A stretch of DNA of 64,000 nucleotides from Mayamaea pseudoterrestris (lineage: Eukaryota; Bacillariophyta; Bacillariophyceae; Sellaphorales; Sellaphoraceae), in contig BROI01000034.1 of NCBI GenBank assembly GCA_027923505.1, positions 62,001 through 126,000 on the forward strand. The letters run 5' to 3'. Position numbers and translations under genes: made by a program. The stretch's first letter is position 1. Every line of letters begins with the position of its first letter. Below the pieces are notes generated by a model that had not been told where the DNA came from, did no database searches, and worked only from the letters and a program-made list of their open reading frames with translations. Shown in pieces: positions 33,148 to 43,700 of the stretch.

Positions 33148-35427
33148 ATGAATCAATCTAGAATAAGGTCACTAGAAGACTCGCAGAGGGATGATCGCAG
33201 TGTCAACCCGAGCAAGAGGATGCGCCTAGCGTCTCCTTGCGGGTCCGCTGCTGTAGCAAGCTGTTCCAGTTCAGCATGTTCTAATTCGCCTGATGAAATT
33301 GCTAATTTGAACGCCACTGGCATGAACATTCTACATTGCGACCCGTCCGAGGCAGAGCGCTGTTTCTCTCAAGCCTTGAGCCTTGGAAATAACAAATTTT
33401 CCGCCAAGCCTGCAGCGTCCAAAATGGGTGCTGCACCAGCGCTTGCACCAGCGGCTGCGAGCTCGCCACGACTCTCGTTTTGCGCCAAGAGCCCGGTCAA
33501 TACGCATAACGACAAGACGAAACTGCTTTATATTTACCAAAGACAAGAATACGATGAAGGAATGTACGCATACAGTGAAGCTCTTCCCATTGAAGAACAT
33601 CTAACCGATTCGGTGAGGTCTGCCACGCTCATGTACAATGTGGGTCAGACTCATGTTCGCCGCGCCAAGTACTTTGAAGCGAGAAAGTGGTTTGAACTTG
33701 CATTGGTTCGTCTCAAGCTTGATCCGACGAAGAACATGGCGATAACCAACATGTACTATGTCCGCGTCTTTCACAATCTCGGCCATTGCCTCTACCGGCT
33801 TGGAAAGAATGAGGATGCCATGCGGTGTTACCAAAAGGCACTCGCACAAGTGCAGCAAGCAAAGCTTGGTAGCTATCACGAAGCAGTCGCCAACAACTGC
33901 CTCGCCGTCTTGCTTTTTCACAACAATATTGACTCGGCCAAGGCGCTCGATCTCTTTCGTGAGGCGCTTGTTGAGTATCGCAAGCACCTTGGTAGTGATA
34001 GTCGCGAAGTCGCAACAGTCTTGAATAACATTGGACGGGTGCACTACTTAAAGTCCAACTACGATGAAGCTCTTGAAGTGTACGAGGAAGGACTCGCGAT
34101 TCGTCGCAAGATTCTAGGAACGGAGAGTATTGGTATGTGTTTCAACAGCATGGAGTGTCTTTGATCATTTTCTATCGTCGGTATGTGTCTCACCTTTGTA
34201 CGCTTGCTATCTCGTTTACTAGATGTCGCTGCAACTATTTGCAACACTGGACAATCCTACCACCAGCGGGGAGATCTATCTAAGGCAATGGAGATGTACA
34301 AGGAGTTTCTCGAGCTTGCTTCCACACTATTAGGCCCGAATCATCGTGACATTGCCGTCATTTACAAGTGCATGGCTGAAATTCACCATTCGCAGTCAGA
34401 GACAGAACTCGCCAAGACAATGTTTGAGAAGGCACTGGCCGCTGGTCAACAAGCTTTAGGGGCCTTCCATCCCGAACTCGCCTCGACTTTGAACAAGCTT
34501 GGGAATTTGCATTATGAAATGAACGACATGGACACCGCCCTCAAGTACTACATCGAAGGACTTCACGTTGAGCAAATGGTGCTAAGCCCTGATCATCCAC
34601 ACATCATAATAACGCTGTTAAACATTGCCCAGATTCACCGGCATCAAGGCAAGTACGCGGCAGCCTTGCTGAGATACGGCGAAGTCCGTGAACTACAACT
34701 CAAGTCCTTTGGTCCCAACAGCATTGCTGTTGCTACGACGCTGTCGAGCATGGGCTTGATGGAGTACCAGCTGAAGGCATACTCGGCTGCGTTTGATCTC
34801 TACCAACAAGCACTCCGCATCCAGCGAGATCATTATGGCAATGATGATCACTTGGATGTGGCTGCGTCGTTGAATTCGATCGGTTTGGTCCTGTTCAATC
34901 AGAGCGAGTACACGCTTGCCAAGCAGTGCTTCACTGACAGCCTACGCATTCGCCGAGAACAGCTCGGATCGAACCACCGTGACGTTGCCATCCTTTGGTA
35001 CAACATTGCTACCATCTATCTTGAAACCGGTGAAGATGATGTGGCAGTCAAGCTTTACAAGGAGACACTTCGCGTGGAGCGTCTTTCTCTTGGTGCCAAG
35101 CATCATGATGTTATACTTACGCTGCAGCACCTGGGTCTTGTCCATCAGCAACGAGGGGAGTTGGATGAAGCTCGTACCTACTTTTGCGAAGCTCTGGAGA
35201 TTGAACGAACCAAGAAGGACGAGTCGCGACTTGCGATCGGCAAGCTGCTGAATCTGATTGGCAACATTCATCTTCAACGAGCCAATGTGAAGGAAATGAT
35301 GGAATGTTACATTGAAGCATCCCGCATTTATGAAGCGATTTCAGATCAGGCGGAGAGCCTTGTCATTGCTGGCTACAACTTTTACGGCCTCAGCACTTTG
35401 CATCCACCTACTGCCGCAAGCGCTTAG
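33148..35427 (+). CDS. Tetratricopeptide protein, kinesin-light-chain/nephrocystin-like repeats
   Basis: Exons 33,148-34,132 and 34,223-35,427 with a 90-bp GTATGT-AG intron; 729 aa. The start is the first ATG, following an in-frame TTG. The N-terminal ~110 residues are low-complexity, with a basic patch 'SKRMRLASP' that could be a nuclear signal. From about residue 125 to the end runs an array of 42-residue TPR units ('YNVGQTHVRRAKYFEAR', 'LNNIGRVHYLKSNYDEAL', 'LNKLGNLHYEMNDMDTAL'), about 12 in all and of the TPR_12 kind. Such solenoids bind partner proteins. No motor, kinase or other catalytic domain is present, so the partner is unknown. Diatoms and oomycetes carry many such proteins. Confidence 0.8.
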
Positions 35428-35430
35428 GTT

Positions 35431-35711
35431 TAGCTTTAAAATTAATAGAAATACATTTACAAAACATGTACTGGAAAGTTGTACAATTGAATCGTCAAAA
35501 GCTAAGCGACTTTGACCGGTGGTCGCCGCCCATCGATCAGCCCGGCATCGTTATATTCATCCATCTTAGCTTTAAAATTAATAGAAACACATTTACAAAA
35601 CATGTACTGGAAAGCTGTACCTTTTATCGTCAAAAGCAAAGCGACTTTGGCTCAGCAGACCGGTGGTCACCGCCCATCGATCAGCCCGGCATCGTTATAT
35701 TCATCCATCTT
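35431..35711. repeat. Tandem duplication (136 and 145 bp) covering the RF1 3' end
   Basis: Copy 1 is 35,431-35,566 and copy 2 is 35,567-35,711, both starting 'tagctttaaaattaatagaa'. They differ by a few substitutions and a 9-bp insertion ('gctcagca' region) in copy 2. The right end of the unit, 'tcatccatctt', contains the last codons and stop of the RF1 gene, read on the minus strand (35,701-35,711). The same words recur at 35,557-35,567 downstream of the stop. The duplication therefore captured the RF1 end and its 3' flank. Confidence 0.9.
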
Positions 35712-36939
35712 CAATAAAGCTTAATAACTCCTCTCGACGAAGCGCCTTCAACTCGGGGAGGAAGGTGCTTACCAATCCATCGTCTCCGGCTCCATTCAAC
35801 AGCGCTTCAATTCCAAACCGCGTCGCTTTGCTACGATGGTCCGAGACTCTGTCCTGTGGATAGTTGTACGTCCGAATGCGCTCACTCCGATCGCCACCGC
35901 CCATTAAACTACTCTTGAGGTTGCCTCGCTCTCGTTCTCGCTCCATCCGCTGCAGGTCACGCACCCTTGCCGTAATAAGCTTTAACGCCTTTTCCTTGTT
36001 CTTGTGCTGTGAGCGCTCGTCCTGGATGGACGCTTGGATTCCAGTTGGAATATGTGTGATGCGGACCGCACTGTCCGTGGTATTAATATGCTGTCCACCC
36101 GCTCCCGATGCCCGCATAGTTTCAAACTTGAGTTCCGACGGCGGAATGGCATTCTTGTCGTCAATGAGTTTCAAGGCAGGCAACACGCCGACGCTACAGG
36201 CTGAGGTATGAATTCGACTATCGTTGACCGGGACTCGTTGAACTCGGTGTACGCCACTTTCAAACTTGAAGGCTCCGAATGGACCAGTGACATGGTCGTC
36301 TAATATCGGCTTTGGCGTGCCCATGATGGACAGTGCAGCCTCCCGAATGCCTCCAATGTCCGTCTTGCTCTCACTCAGCATTTCCGTATTCCATCTCAAT
36401 GCCTTGGCAGTCTTGATGTAGCATTCGAGTATTTGAGCGGCAAAAAGCGAAGCTTCGTCTCCCCCTGTCCCGGCTCGAATTTCAATAATGGCGTCACTCT
36501 GAGTATCATCGTCATCGGATGGCAATATTGCATCAATCAATTTCTTGTCCAAGTCGTCTATTCGGCAAATAATTTCGTCTATTTCGCGCTTGCATTCTGC
36601 GAGCAGGTCGTTATCGTTTGCTTCAATGGCTTCCTTGGACAAATCCTGCATGGACGTTTCTTCCTCCACCAGCGCTTGTTTCTCTTGAACAAGTGACGCG
36701 ACTTGGGACAAGGAAGACAGTTCCTTGCCCAAAGCTTGTGACGATTTGTTGGAACTCTTTAGTTCTGCCATGACTACTGTGTGCCGTTCCATGATTTCAT
36801 TGACGCGTTGTTGGACAGCCTTTGACAAGAATGTCCGCCGACGAGACGACCACGCAATATCGTGCTGGATTGACACACATGTTGGCGTCAAAAATCGAGG
36901 TCTAGCCCTCAGAGCAACACGTTGACATTGGCCAAGCAT
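35701..36939 (-). CDS. MTRF1: Mitochondrial (or organellar) peptide chain release factor 1
   Basis: 412 aa from the ATG at 36,939; upstream in-frame codons have only a TTG. The ~50-residue basic leader looks mitochondrial. Class I release factor order is complete: the coiled N-domain, 'EIRAGTGGDEASLFAAQ', the codon-recognition domain with 'ESGVHRVQRVP', and the peptidyl-hydrolysis motif 'GAGGQHINTTDSAVR' (GGQ). The basic tail 'QDERSQHKNKEKAL' is also present. It releases proteins at UAA/UAG in an organelle. A plastid-targeted copy would be expected elsewhere in an alga, so mitochondrion versus plastid is not settled. Its final codons lie inside the tandem duplication. Confidence 0.88.
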   Translation of the reverse strand: MLGQCQRVALRARPRFLTPTCVSIQHDIAWSSRRRTFLSKAVQQRVNEIMERHTVVMAELKSSNKSSQALGKELSSLSQVASLVQEKQALVEEETSMQDLSKEAIEANDNDLLAECKREIDEIICRIDDLDKKLIDAILPSDDDDTQSDAIIEIRAGTGGDEASLFAAQILECYIKTAKALRWNTEMLSESKTDIGGIREAALSIMGTPKPILDDHVTGPFGAFKFESGVHRVQRVPVNDSRIHTSACSVGVLPALKLIDDKNAIPPSELKFETMRASGAGGQHINTTDSAVRITHIPTGIQASIQDERSQHKNKEKALKLITARVRDLQRMERERERGNLKSSLMGGGDRSERIRTYNYPQDRVSDHRSKATRFGIEALLNGAGDDGLVSTFLPELKALRREELLSFIEDG

Positions 36940-37087
36940 GCTTAAACTATTTAAGCTGTATACAAGCTTGACTTTAAGCAATGGTTTGTTTAGAAGCAAT
37001 GATCAAGGACGCAATTGTTGGCCTTGCGCGAAGAAAAGATGAGGCACAAGTCGCATCGTTAATAGAACCCGTCGCATCGTTAATGAC

Positions 37088-37930
37088 ATGACCAAAACAC
37101 ACACGTCCGCATCATCCGCATCATTTTCTTTGTCCAAGAGACTCGACCGCAGCTTTACGACCGTGAAAATCATTCCAGCCATGCAGCTGTTGTCACTCTT
37201 TATGTCTCTGCTAATAGTTTTGCCGACCATCAGCTTCACTTGGCAATGTTTTTCACAGCCGGCGCGGCCTCGGCCACTGTTGCTCCGACGAGATGTTTCG
37301 AATGACGACAATGCTGAAATGATGAAACAACAAGCTGAACAACTTTGAAAGGAAATATCTGACTTTGAACTAAACAAGTCTGTAGCTGAGCAAGAAAAGC
37401 AGCGAAATCATGATGAAGCGATGCAAGAACAACAAGCGATGCGAGAACTTCACTCGGCGACGCTTCCCATTTTGAAACCCGACGGAAGGACGGTGGACGA
37501 ACAAATACAATTTCCACCCTACTTCACAGACGAATCATCCTTTATTATAACCCGCCAAGCCTCATTGCCTTTAGGTCTCGTCCTTGGCGAAAGCGAACGG
37601 TTTGCCGGCGCAGTTGTCGTCGATCAAGTCGACCCTGAAAGTCACGGGGCCAACGCTGACATTCAAGCTGGTGACATTGTCAGAGCGTTCACAGCTTGCA
37701 GAATGCAAATGGACCAACCCATGTGGCAACTAATGGCGGGAGGTATCGGCCGTCCGAAAATGTATCGATATATACATGCAGTGGGCGTGGACAGGCGTGT
37801 TTCCTTTGACAATCATTTGGAAGCACTACTTTCTAACCGGCTGGACTCTGAGCAACGACCGGTATTGTTAGTGTTGGAACGACGGAACTATATAGCTCCG
37901 TCAATACTACAAGAAACAATGCCTTCATAG
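37088..37930 (+). pseudogene. PDZ-domain protein with plastid-type leader, one in-frame TGA
   Basis: The frame 37,088-37,930 (281 codons) is open except for one TGA at 37,346-37,348, between 'KQQAEQL' and 'KEISDFELNK', which read as one coiled coil. Met at 37,181 starts a signal peptide ('LLSLFMSLLIVLPTIS') followed by Phe-Thr-Trp. This recalls the ASAFAP-like plastid entry signal of algae with complex plastids. The C-terminal half is PDZ-like: 'LPLGLVLGESERF', 'VVVDQVDPESHGANADIQAGDIV', then 'GGIGRPKMYR' and 'LVLERR'. No splice pair removes the TGA without losing coding-like sequence. Options: a damaged allele, assembly error, read-through, or translation from Met 37,421. Confidence 0.6.
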
Positions 37931-38408
37931 GCAAGCTTGATGCAAGGTAATAGAAACTGTCACCACAATGGTGCCTTTCCTTCCTTCGAACATTGATTCC
38001 ATCAAATTTTAGCCAAATTCGACTTACAAGGTTGCGCACATTCATGTAGCGATTAGTGTTTACCTCTAATGTGCGCTGGTATTTTGTAGACTAAACGATG
38101 TGGAATAACACCAATTTGACTTATTTGTCGATGTCCAATCAGCGTCGCCATGGTGCCATGCAGGAGAGTGGGTGTAAACCATATGTACGCAAAGCAAGCT
38201 GACCATAGCACAATGGCACTAGCAGCCGGCTGCACACCCAGACAACTGGATTGGCCGGCAAGTTGAGGAACATCAACATTTCGACAACATCTTCTCACTA
38301 ATGTCTACCGGTGCAGCATCAACAATTTACTGCAAACACAATTATGCGCTGTGCAATGATATGAAGTGACATGATATACAACGATTATATATGGATTAAT
38401 AATTTGTC
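37931..38408. other. Intergenic, possible remnant coding on minus strand
   Basis: 478 bp between convergent genes. On the minus strand a stretch around 38,250-38,056 reads like a short hydrophobic protein end ('AIVLWSACFAYIWFTP') and closes with a donor-like GTAAAC, but no ATG or phase-compatible upstream exon was found. Otherwise AT-rich near 38,380. Confidence 0.35.
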
Positions 38409-40532
38409 TTACACAGCATTAGTTGAAAAGCCACGTTTGAAATCATTCCTGCTGGGTGTTGGCGGCATTGTCCGATAGTACGACGCAGATAATATTTGCT
38501 CCTGCCACAGACGCAAGCCTCCAAACATATTTTGGGCGCTATGAATATCTTCCTTGATCTCGCCATGACCCAGCCTTCCAGATTTCTTTCCGTAGGAGAG
38601 AACGTGACCGGATTGGGTTACCAAGACAGATGAATCAAAGCCAGCGCACGCTTGCACTATGAAAGCACCCACTTGCTCGTCTTTCTTTTCTTCGTCGGCG
38701 TCGAAGTCACTGACGTAAAGCCGCTGCGGAGTCCAGTCAACGTCCATGGCTGCTAGCGAATCCTCACTGCTGACATGGTCGACAAGATCACTGCCATGGG
38801 ATGGAATTCGTCGTCCAAACATGTAGACATTGCCGCTGTTGGTCAACGCCAAGACGTGAGTTGCTCCGGCGCTTACTGATTCAATGCGAACACCTAGAGG
38901 AAACTTCACTTCCTTTGGAGAATCTGCTTCCAGCGTAGAGTGTCCATGTCCCAGCATGCCGTCGAGACTCGTCCCAAATGAAAAGCAGCGTCCATGGGAC
39001 GTTACCACCAGAGAACAAGTCTTCCCGAGCGATAGGTCGACAGGATACTCTCCCGCCTCCAAAAGTGATGCGCAAGCATCTTGTTTGGCTATTTTCGATA
39101 GACATTCAACAACTGTAGGAACTGGCACCACTCGTGGAACAAGACGCTCGTCGCCAGGTCCAATATTGTTTGTAGTATCAATTCCAAGAGCTCCCTGCAA
39201 AGCTCTTCCCCACATGAAAAGCTCCACGTCACCAGAAGCTCTCCGAACTAGCGCAGCCGAATGCGTTTGAGATGCCTCAAGTGCAAATACGCCCTTGCTG
39301 GATTCGTTAGTGTCGGTGGGAGGTCGAACTTTGCACCGCAACGCCACCCTCTTTGGTAGACAGACGCAGTTGTCATCGTCAACAGGAGGCTTTTTGGGGC
39401 TGACTAACCCAATCTTCATAAAGTTGTTACGACCAAATCCATAAACTTGGTGATACATGACCGTTTCCGTGTGCGAATTGCCGTTTTGTAGAACCTTGTC
39501 CAGATGATCATGGCTCGACGACGAGTTCGTCTTGACCAGTCTTCGCTCCTCCGTCATGACAAGCACAAGCGAATGATCCACTCCAGCGGCAGCTCGTATT
39601 GCCTTTCCACCGTTCTCTAATAGTGGTGTCACAATGGTGGGCGTCATCATGTATCCTTTCCTAACATCCTTGACTTGCGTCTTGACTCCAATTCCTAACT
39701 GGCCATGATCATTTAAGCCGTACGAAAAGAGTATTCCAGCCGCCGATATAAGCAAGACATGCGATCCGAGTGGATGGGCTGATACTTGAGTAATTTTAAC
39801 ATTGACAAACGAAGACAAAAACGTGGGAACGCCGTGAATGAGCGAGTTTGCTTGCATCGCTAGCTGAACCTTGTCTGGTTCACGGTTGCTAGAATTAACA
39901 GCCTGTCGTGCTTGCTCTGACTGCTTCCTGCGCTCTATTGACTCTGGAAGCATGTCATTTCCACCTTCGGCAAAATGCGAGTAGTCGAAGGATTTTATTG
40001 GTACAATGCTTGCATCGTCAGATTCAACGGCTTCTCGCGAAGTCGTCACTCGAAACGCCCGGTCCTTGTTTCTCGCAAAAGCTTCCGCTGACGCCTTGGA
40101 CCTCGGAGGAGTTTCCATCATTTGAATTGGCGTCAGTGGAGCAACTTCTGCAGGCGAGCCGCCTAGTAGACCCGTCGGAACACTCAGAATGCTTCGCCGT
40201 GACGACGCCTTGGGTTGGCCATTGATTGTTTTTGACGGTCCAAAATGTCCACAAAATGCAGATTCTTGCAAATGCGTGGACAAATCGTCATATTCGCCCT
40301 TGCAGCAAAGTGCAGCAAGTTCAGAACCCCAGTCGTAGCCGCTCCAGCGATCCTGCGATAGTGCACTGCGCAGCGCCGAGTCTCGACATCGGCAAGTAAG
40401 AACGTCGCCAGCTGACGAAAGTAGAATCGTTTCATCCTTGGAAATGGCTATAAATGACGATACACTGGGATCTGCGCGAGGCGGCGAGGAGTCCCAAAGT
40501 CTCCGTCGAGTAGGAGATGCATTGCTATCCAT
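38409..40532 (-). CDS. RCC1-repeat (beta-propeller) protein
   Basis: 707 aa from ATG 40,532 (the longer frame begins with GTG). Residues ~230-690 contain RCC1 repeats with the usual Gly pattern: 'LFSYGLNDHGQLGIG', 'VYGFGRNNFMKIG', 'LFMWGRALQGALGID', 'CFSFGTSLDGMLGHG', 'VYMFGRR' and 'VLSYGKKSGRLGHG', making roughly a seven-bladed propeller. RCC1 itself is the Ran exchange factor; many relatives are ubiquitin-ligase or membrane adaptors. The N-terminal ~230 residues are Ser/Pro-rich ('SPTRRRLWDSSPPR') with possible CDK sites. No FYVE, HECT or other extra domain was seen, so a Ran-GEF role is not proven. Confidence 0.75.
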   Translation of the reverse strand: MDSNASPTRRRLWDSSPPRADPSVSSFIAISKDETILLSSAGDVLTCRCRDSALRSALSQDRWSGYDWGSELAALCCKGEYDDLSTHLQESAFCGHFGPSKTINGQPKASSRRSILSVPTGLLGGSPAEVAPLTPIQMMETPPRSKASAEAFARNKDRAFRVTTSREAVESDDASIVPIKSFDYSHFAEGGNDMLPESIERRKQSEQARQAVNSSNREPDKVQLAMQANSLIHGVPTFLSSFVNVKITQVSAHPLGSHVLLISAAGILFSYGLNDHGQLGIGVKTQVKDVRKGYMMTPTIVTPLLENGGKAIRAAAGVDHSLVLVMTEERRLVKTNSSSSHDHLDKVLQNGNSHTETVMYHQVYGFGRNNFMKIGLVSPKKPPVDDDNCVCLPKRVALRCKVRPPTDTNESSKGVFALEASQTHSAALVRRASGDVELFMWGRALQGALGIDTTNNIGPGDERLVPRVVPVPTVVECLSKIAKQDACASLLEAGEYPVDLSLGKTCSLVVTSHGRCFSFGTSLDGMLGHGHSTLEADSPKEVKFPLGVRIESVSAGATHVLALTNSGNVYMFGRRIPSHGSDLVDHVSSEDSLAAMDVDWTPQRLYVSDFDADEEKKDEQVGAFIVQACAGFDSSVLVTQSGHVLSYGKKSGRLGHGEIKEDIHSAQNMFGGLRLWQEQILSASYYRTMPPTPSRNDFKRGFSTNAV

Positions 40533-40755
40533 GGCTACTTGTCGAATGGGTATGCGCAATGAACCAGTGGCTGCTAAAAGCGCGGCGTAGCTGTGCAATC
40601 TATTCCGAAGCAAAGCTCGCCTATGCTCTTGCGCAAAGTGAAACGGTGACGATTGCACAATCTATTCAGTGAGCTACAATTGGCCGAAGGTGGTGAACAC
40701 AGCCCGTGGTAAGGGACAGCTGCGTATCAGCGGTCGATAACTGCTCGTCGACGCC

Positions 40756-43700
40756 ATGGCAAAACGTTCCAGTAACGACAGGCGAGCCGGCAGGTGTCAG
40801 GGCATAGCTAAACGAGTACCAGTACGATTTTTCCTTGGCAACCACGAACGCGTGCAAGATTCGACTCGCATTGATCTCACAAAGCGACAATCATTATTTC
40901 GATCCGACATGACCAAGCGCCGACGAAGCAGCTCTGCTGATAGCAAGAAGAATGATGAGAAGAAACATTTTATCGAGGTGAATCCATTTTTGCCTGACGA
41001 AAATGAAGGAGACGCGAGCAGCGAGTCGTGGACGAAGCGGTCGGCCATTTTGGATCATGCGATTGCCTTTGACGAGCAATCCAAATCCAAGAAATTATCA
41101 GTAGAATGTCTTCACCATGCAAAGACGTTGATTGAATTCTTGAAACATCCGTCTAATGAGTTAGCGTTAGCTTCCTTGGTCGCTGACGTTGCCCTGTTGC
41201 TTTTGCAGTGGTCCATTCACTGCCTCTTGTCAAGCTCTGTAATTGACGACGGTACGAAGCTACTCTGCTGGAAAGCTTTATCTGTCTCTTTAGAATGCTT
41301 TTCTGAGTTGACAGACTCTTCTGTTGAGCAGAAATTGTCCCATTCCTCATTTTCGCAGAGTAATCTTCACAAACTGGTCCCTCGCGCTACCGAAATGGCC
41401 ATCAGTAGAGGTCGACGTACAACCTCAGATGATGATGGTGATGCGGTCGCGTTACTAGCTGCAAAGTCTTTGCAACTGCTACTGCCAAGATACCGGCCAT
41501 CAATTGAAAATGCGTGTCAAACTGTCTTGTCGTTGGTTGTCGAAAGCGGAGCAAACGGCGACGCAATTGCATTAATGATTATTGAATGGATCGCATCAAT
41601 GATGCCAGCAGCGAATCCCAAGACAGTGTTCCAGATATTCTCGAGCCAATCAATATTACTGATTCTTTCCAAGGTTTATTTTGGGAAGAAACAGCAATCG
41701 AAAGCACTCCAAACTCGGACAGTCAATTCCAACTCTGCAACTGAAACGCCGGTGCAACTCGCAATGCATCAACTCTTCGCGGTGGGCCTGTTCGATCTAA
41801 AACATCACATGGAAGGCTTGTGCTCGTTAATGTCAACAGTCAACATCGATGCAAAGAAAATAGACAAGGCGGATAATTCTTTTCATTGCTATCAGCAAAA
41901 TCTGCTGACGACCATTGAATGCATTTCGCATGTCGACCCAGCTGACATTCCATATCTTGCCATGATTTGTCCTGTGTTGCTTGGAGCATTTTTTCGCGCA
42001 TCGAAGGCCTGGGCTGACGTCAAGGCGATCAAAAGTACGAAAAAAATATCCTCTACCGAGAGATTGGCTCGCGTGCAATATAAACTGTTTCGTCACACGG
42101 TCACTACCCTTGAGCAGCTCATTGTCTCGCCTGAAACCCTTGCAATGGGGGCCGGCGTCAATGCCATTCGCAAGTGTCTTGCAGTTTTGCTTGAATACGA
42201 AGTATACTTGCCCTCGCAGGATGATAAAGATGCCTCACAATTTCGGTTTCTAGAAGAAATCCTGCGACAGTTCCTTCGGCTTGGTCCGACCACAGTGAAA
42301 ATTTTGGTAGATGCTCTTGCCGGGCTTCGTACGCTCGTTTTACTTGACCATCGACTTGTCAGTGACCGTCTTTCAGAGCTATTTGTGTTTTGTCTCCAAA
42401 GTAGCGACGGCAAGCTTTCAGAACAAGCTTTAAACGTGTTAGCTGCGACTGTCGATATCTACCGGCAACTGAGGCAGCAAGGGTCCTTTTTTGAGTCGTT
42501 GACAGAATTTATTGGCAACAGTCAGGAATGTCTATCGGAAAGTAACATACTTTTGAATCATATGCTCAATCAGAACTTGCTCGTGGAAGCGATTGCTGCT
42601 GCAGTGGAGACTTGCCCATTTATCCAGATTGAGCAATTACTTGCTAACATGAGCAAACAATTTCAGCGCTTACTGCAACAAACAATAAAAGATGATAGCG
42701 GACTAGAGGTTTTGGTGACTTTCGCGGTCCTCGTCATGAGAAACATTGGCGTGGAACGTGAATATGCTTCGACTATTAGCGTCTTCTGTCATGGGTTCGT
42801 CCAGTCACTTACATCCGAATCACCGGACATGAGTGATGTTGGGATTAAACAAAAGGCAATGTTTTCGCTTTGTGCTTGGTCAATAGCGTTGAACACGCGC
42901 GCTGCATTTTGGATGGGGCGTGCATCTGAGGTTCGGGTACCCAAATCTCTTTTAATGAAGGGTCAAGACGACAATGTCAGTGGGGAGCTCTTGTTGTTAC
43001 TGGGACACCGTCTGCGGGAGCTTCATGGTTTAGTTTACGAGAGCGAGCGCATAGAAACTTACGAAAATGGTTCGCAGGAAGATGTGAACGCTTCGCTGGT
43101 CCGTGAAGCAAGGCAAACAGCGGAAAGAATTGCTGAGCTATCAGAGCAATGCTGCGATGAAGAACATCGCAACGCACGGTGGAGTATTGTCGCTAGTCAC
43201 TGCCTGTCGTCGTGGATATGTTATGCGTCGAACGATTCTATTGATAGCATGTTGCGTTGGTTATTTGTCCATGCTTTGTCTACTGGGAAAGATGAAGTCG
43301 GCGTTACCAACATTCTTTTGGATGCGACCTTTTATGAGCATCCGAACATAATGTCTCGATTTGCAAGTACTGCTCTACTCGTCGCTGACCAGTGGGTTGC
43401 ACATGCCCGCTCTGTCAGCAGCGAGGTGAATACAGTCGTTCAGAACCTAAGAAAAGCTGCCTCGCTTGTCAACGTGCTTAATGGAATCTTATGCAAAAAC
43501 AGCGGGTATGTCACTTCTATGTATTGTCCGAAAACTGTAATTCAAGCTATGAAACTGGACAAGCAGGTCCTGCTCATCGCTGGTGCACACCAGAGTGCAA
43601 GTCGAGACATCGCCCTATTATGCAATTCACTCAGACATCTTGTTGCAAATATGGCAGAGCCACTAACTGCACTCGATGCCCGACTTCTTCTTCAGAATGT

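Noticed and set aside
37346-37348. TGA read as selenocysteine
   Set aside because: The site lies in a coiled coil with no redox motif, and no SECIS-like element was recognised downstream.
38053-38298. 81-codon minus-strand ORF with a hydrophobic segment
   Set aside because: It opens with GTG, and candidate splice sites around it do not agree in phase; kept only as a remark on the intergenic region.
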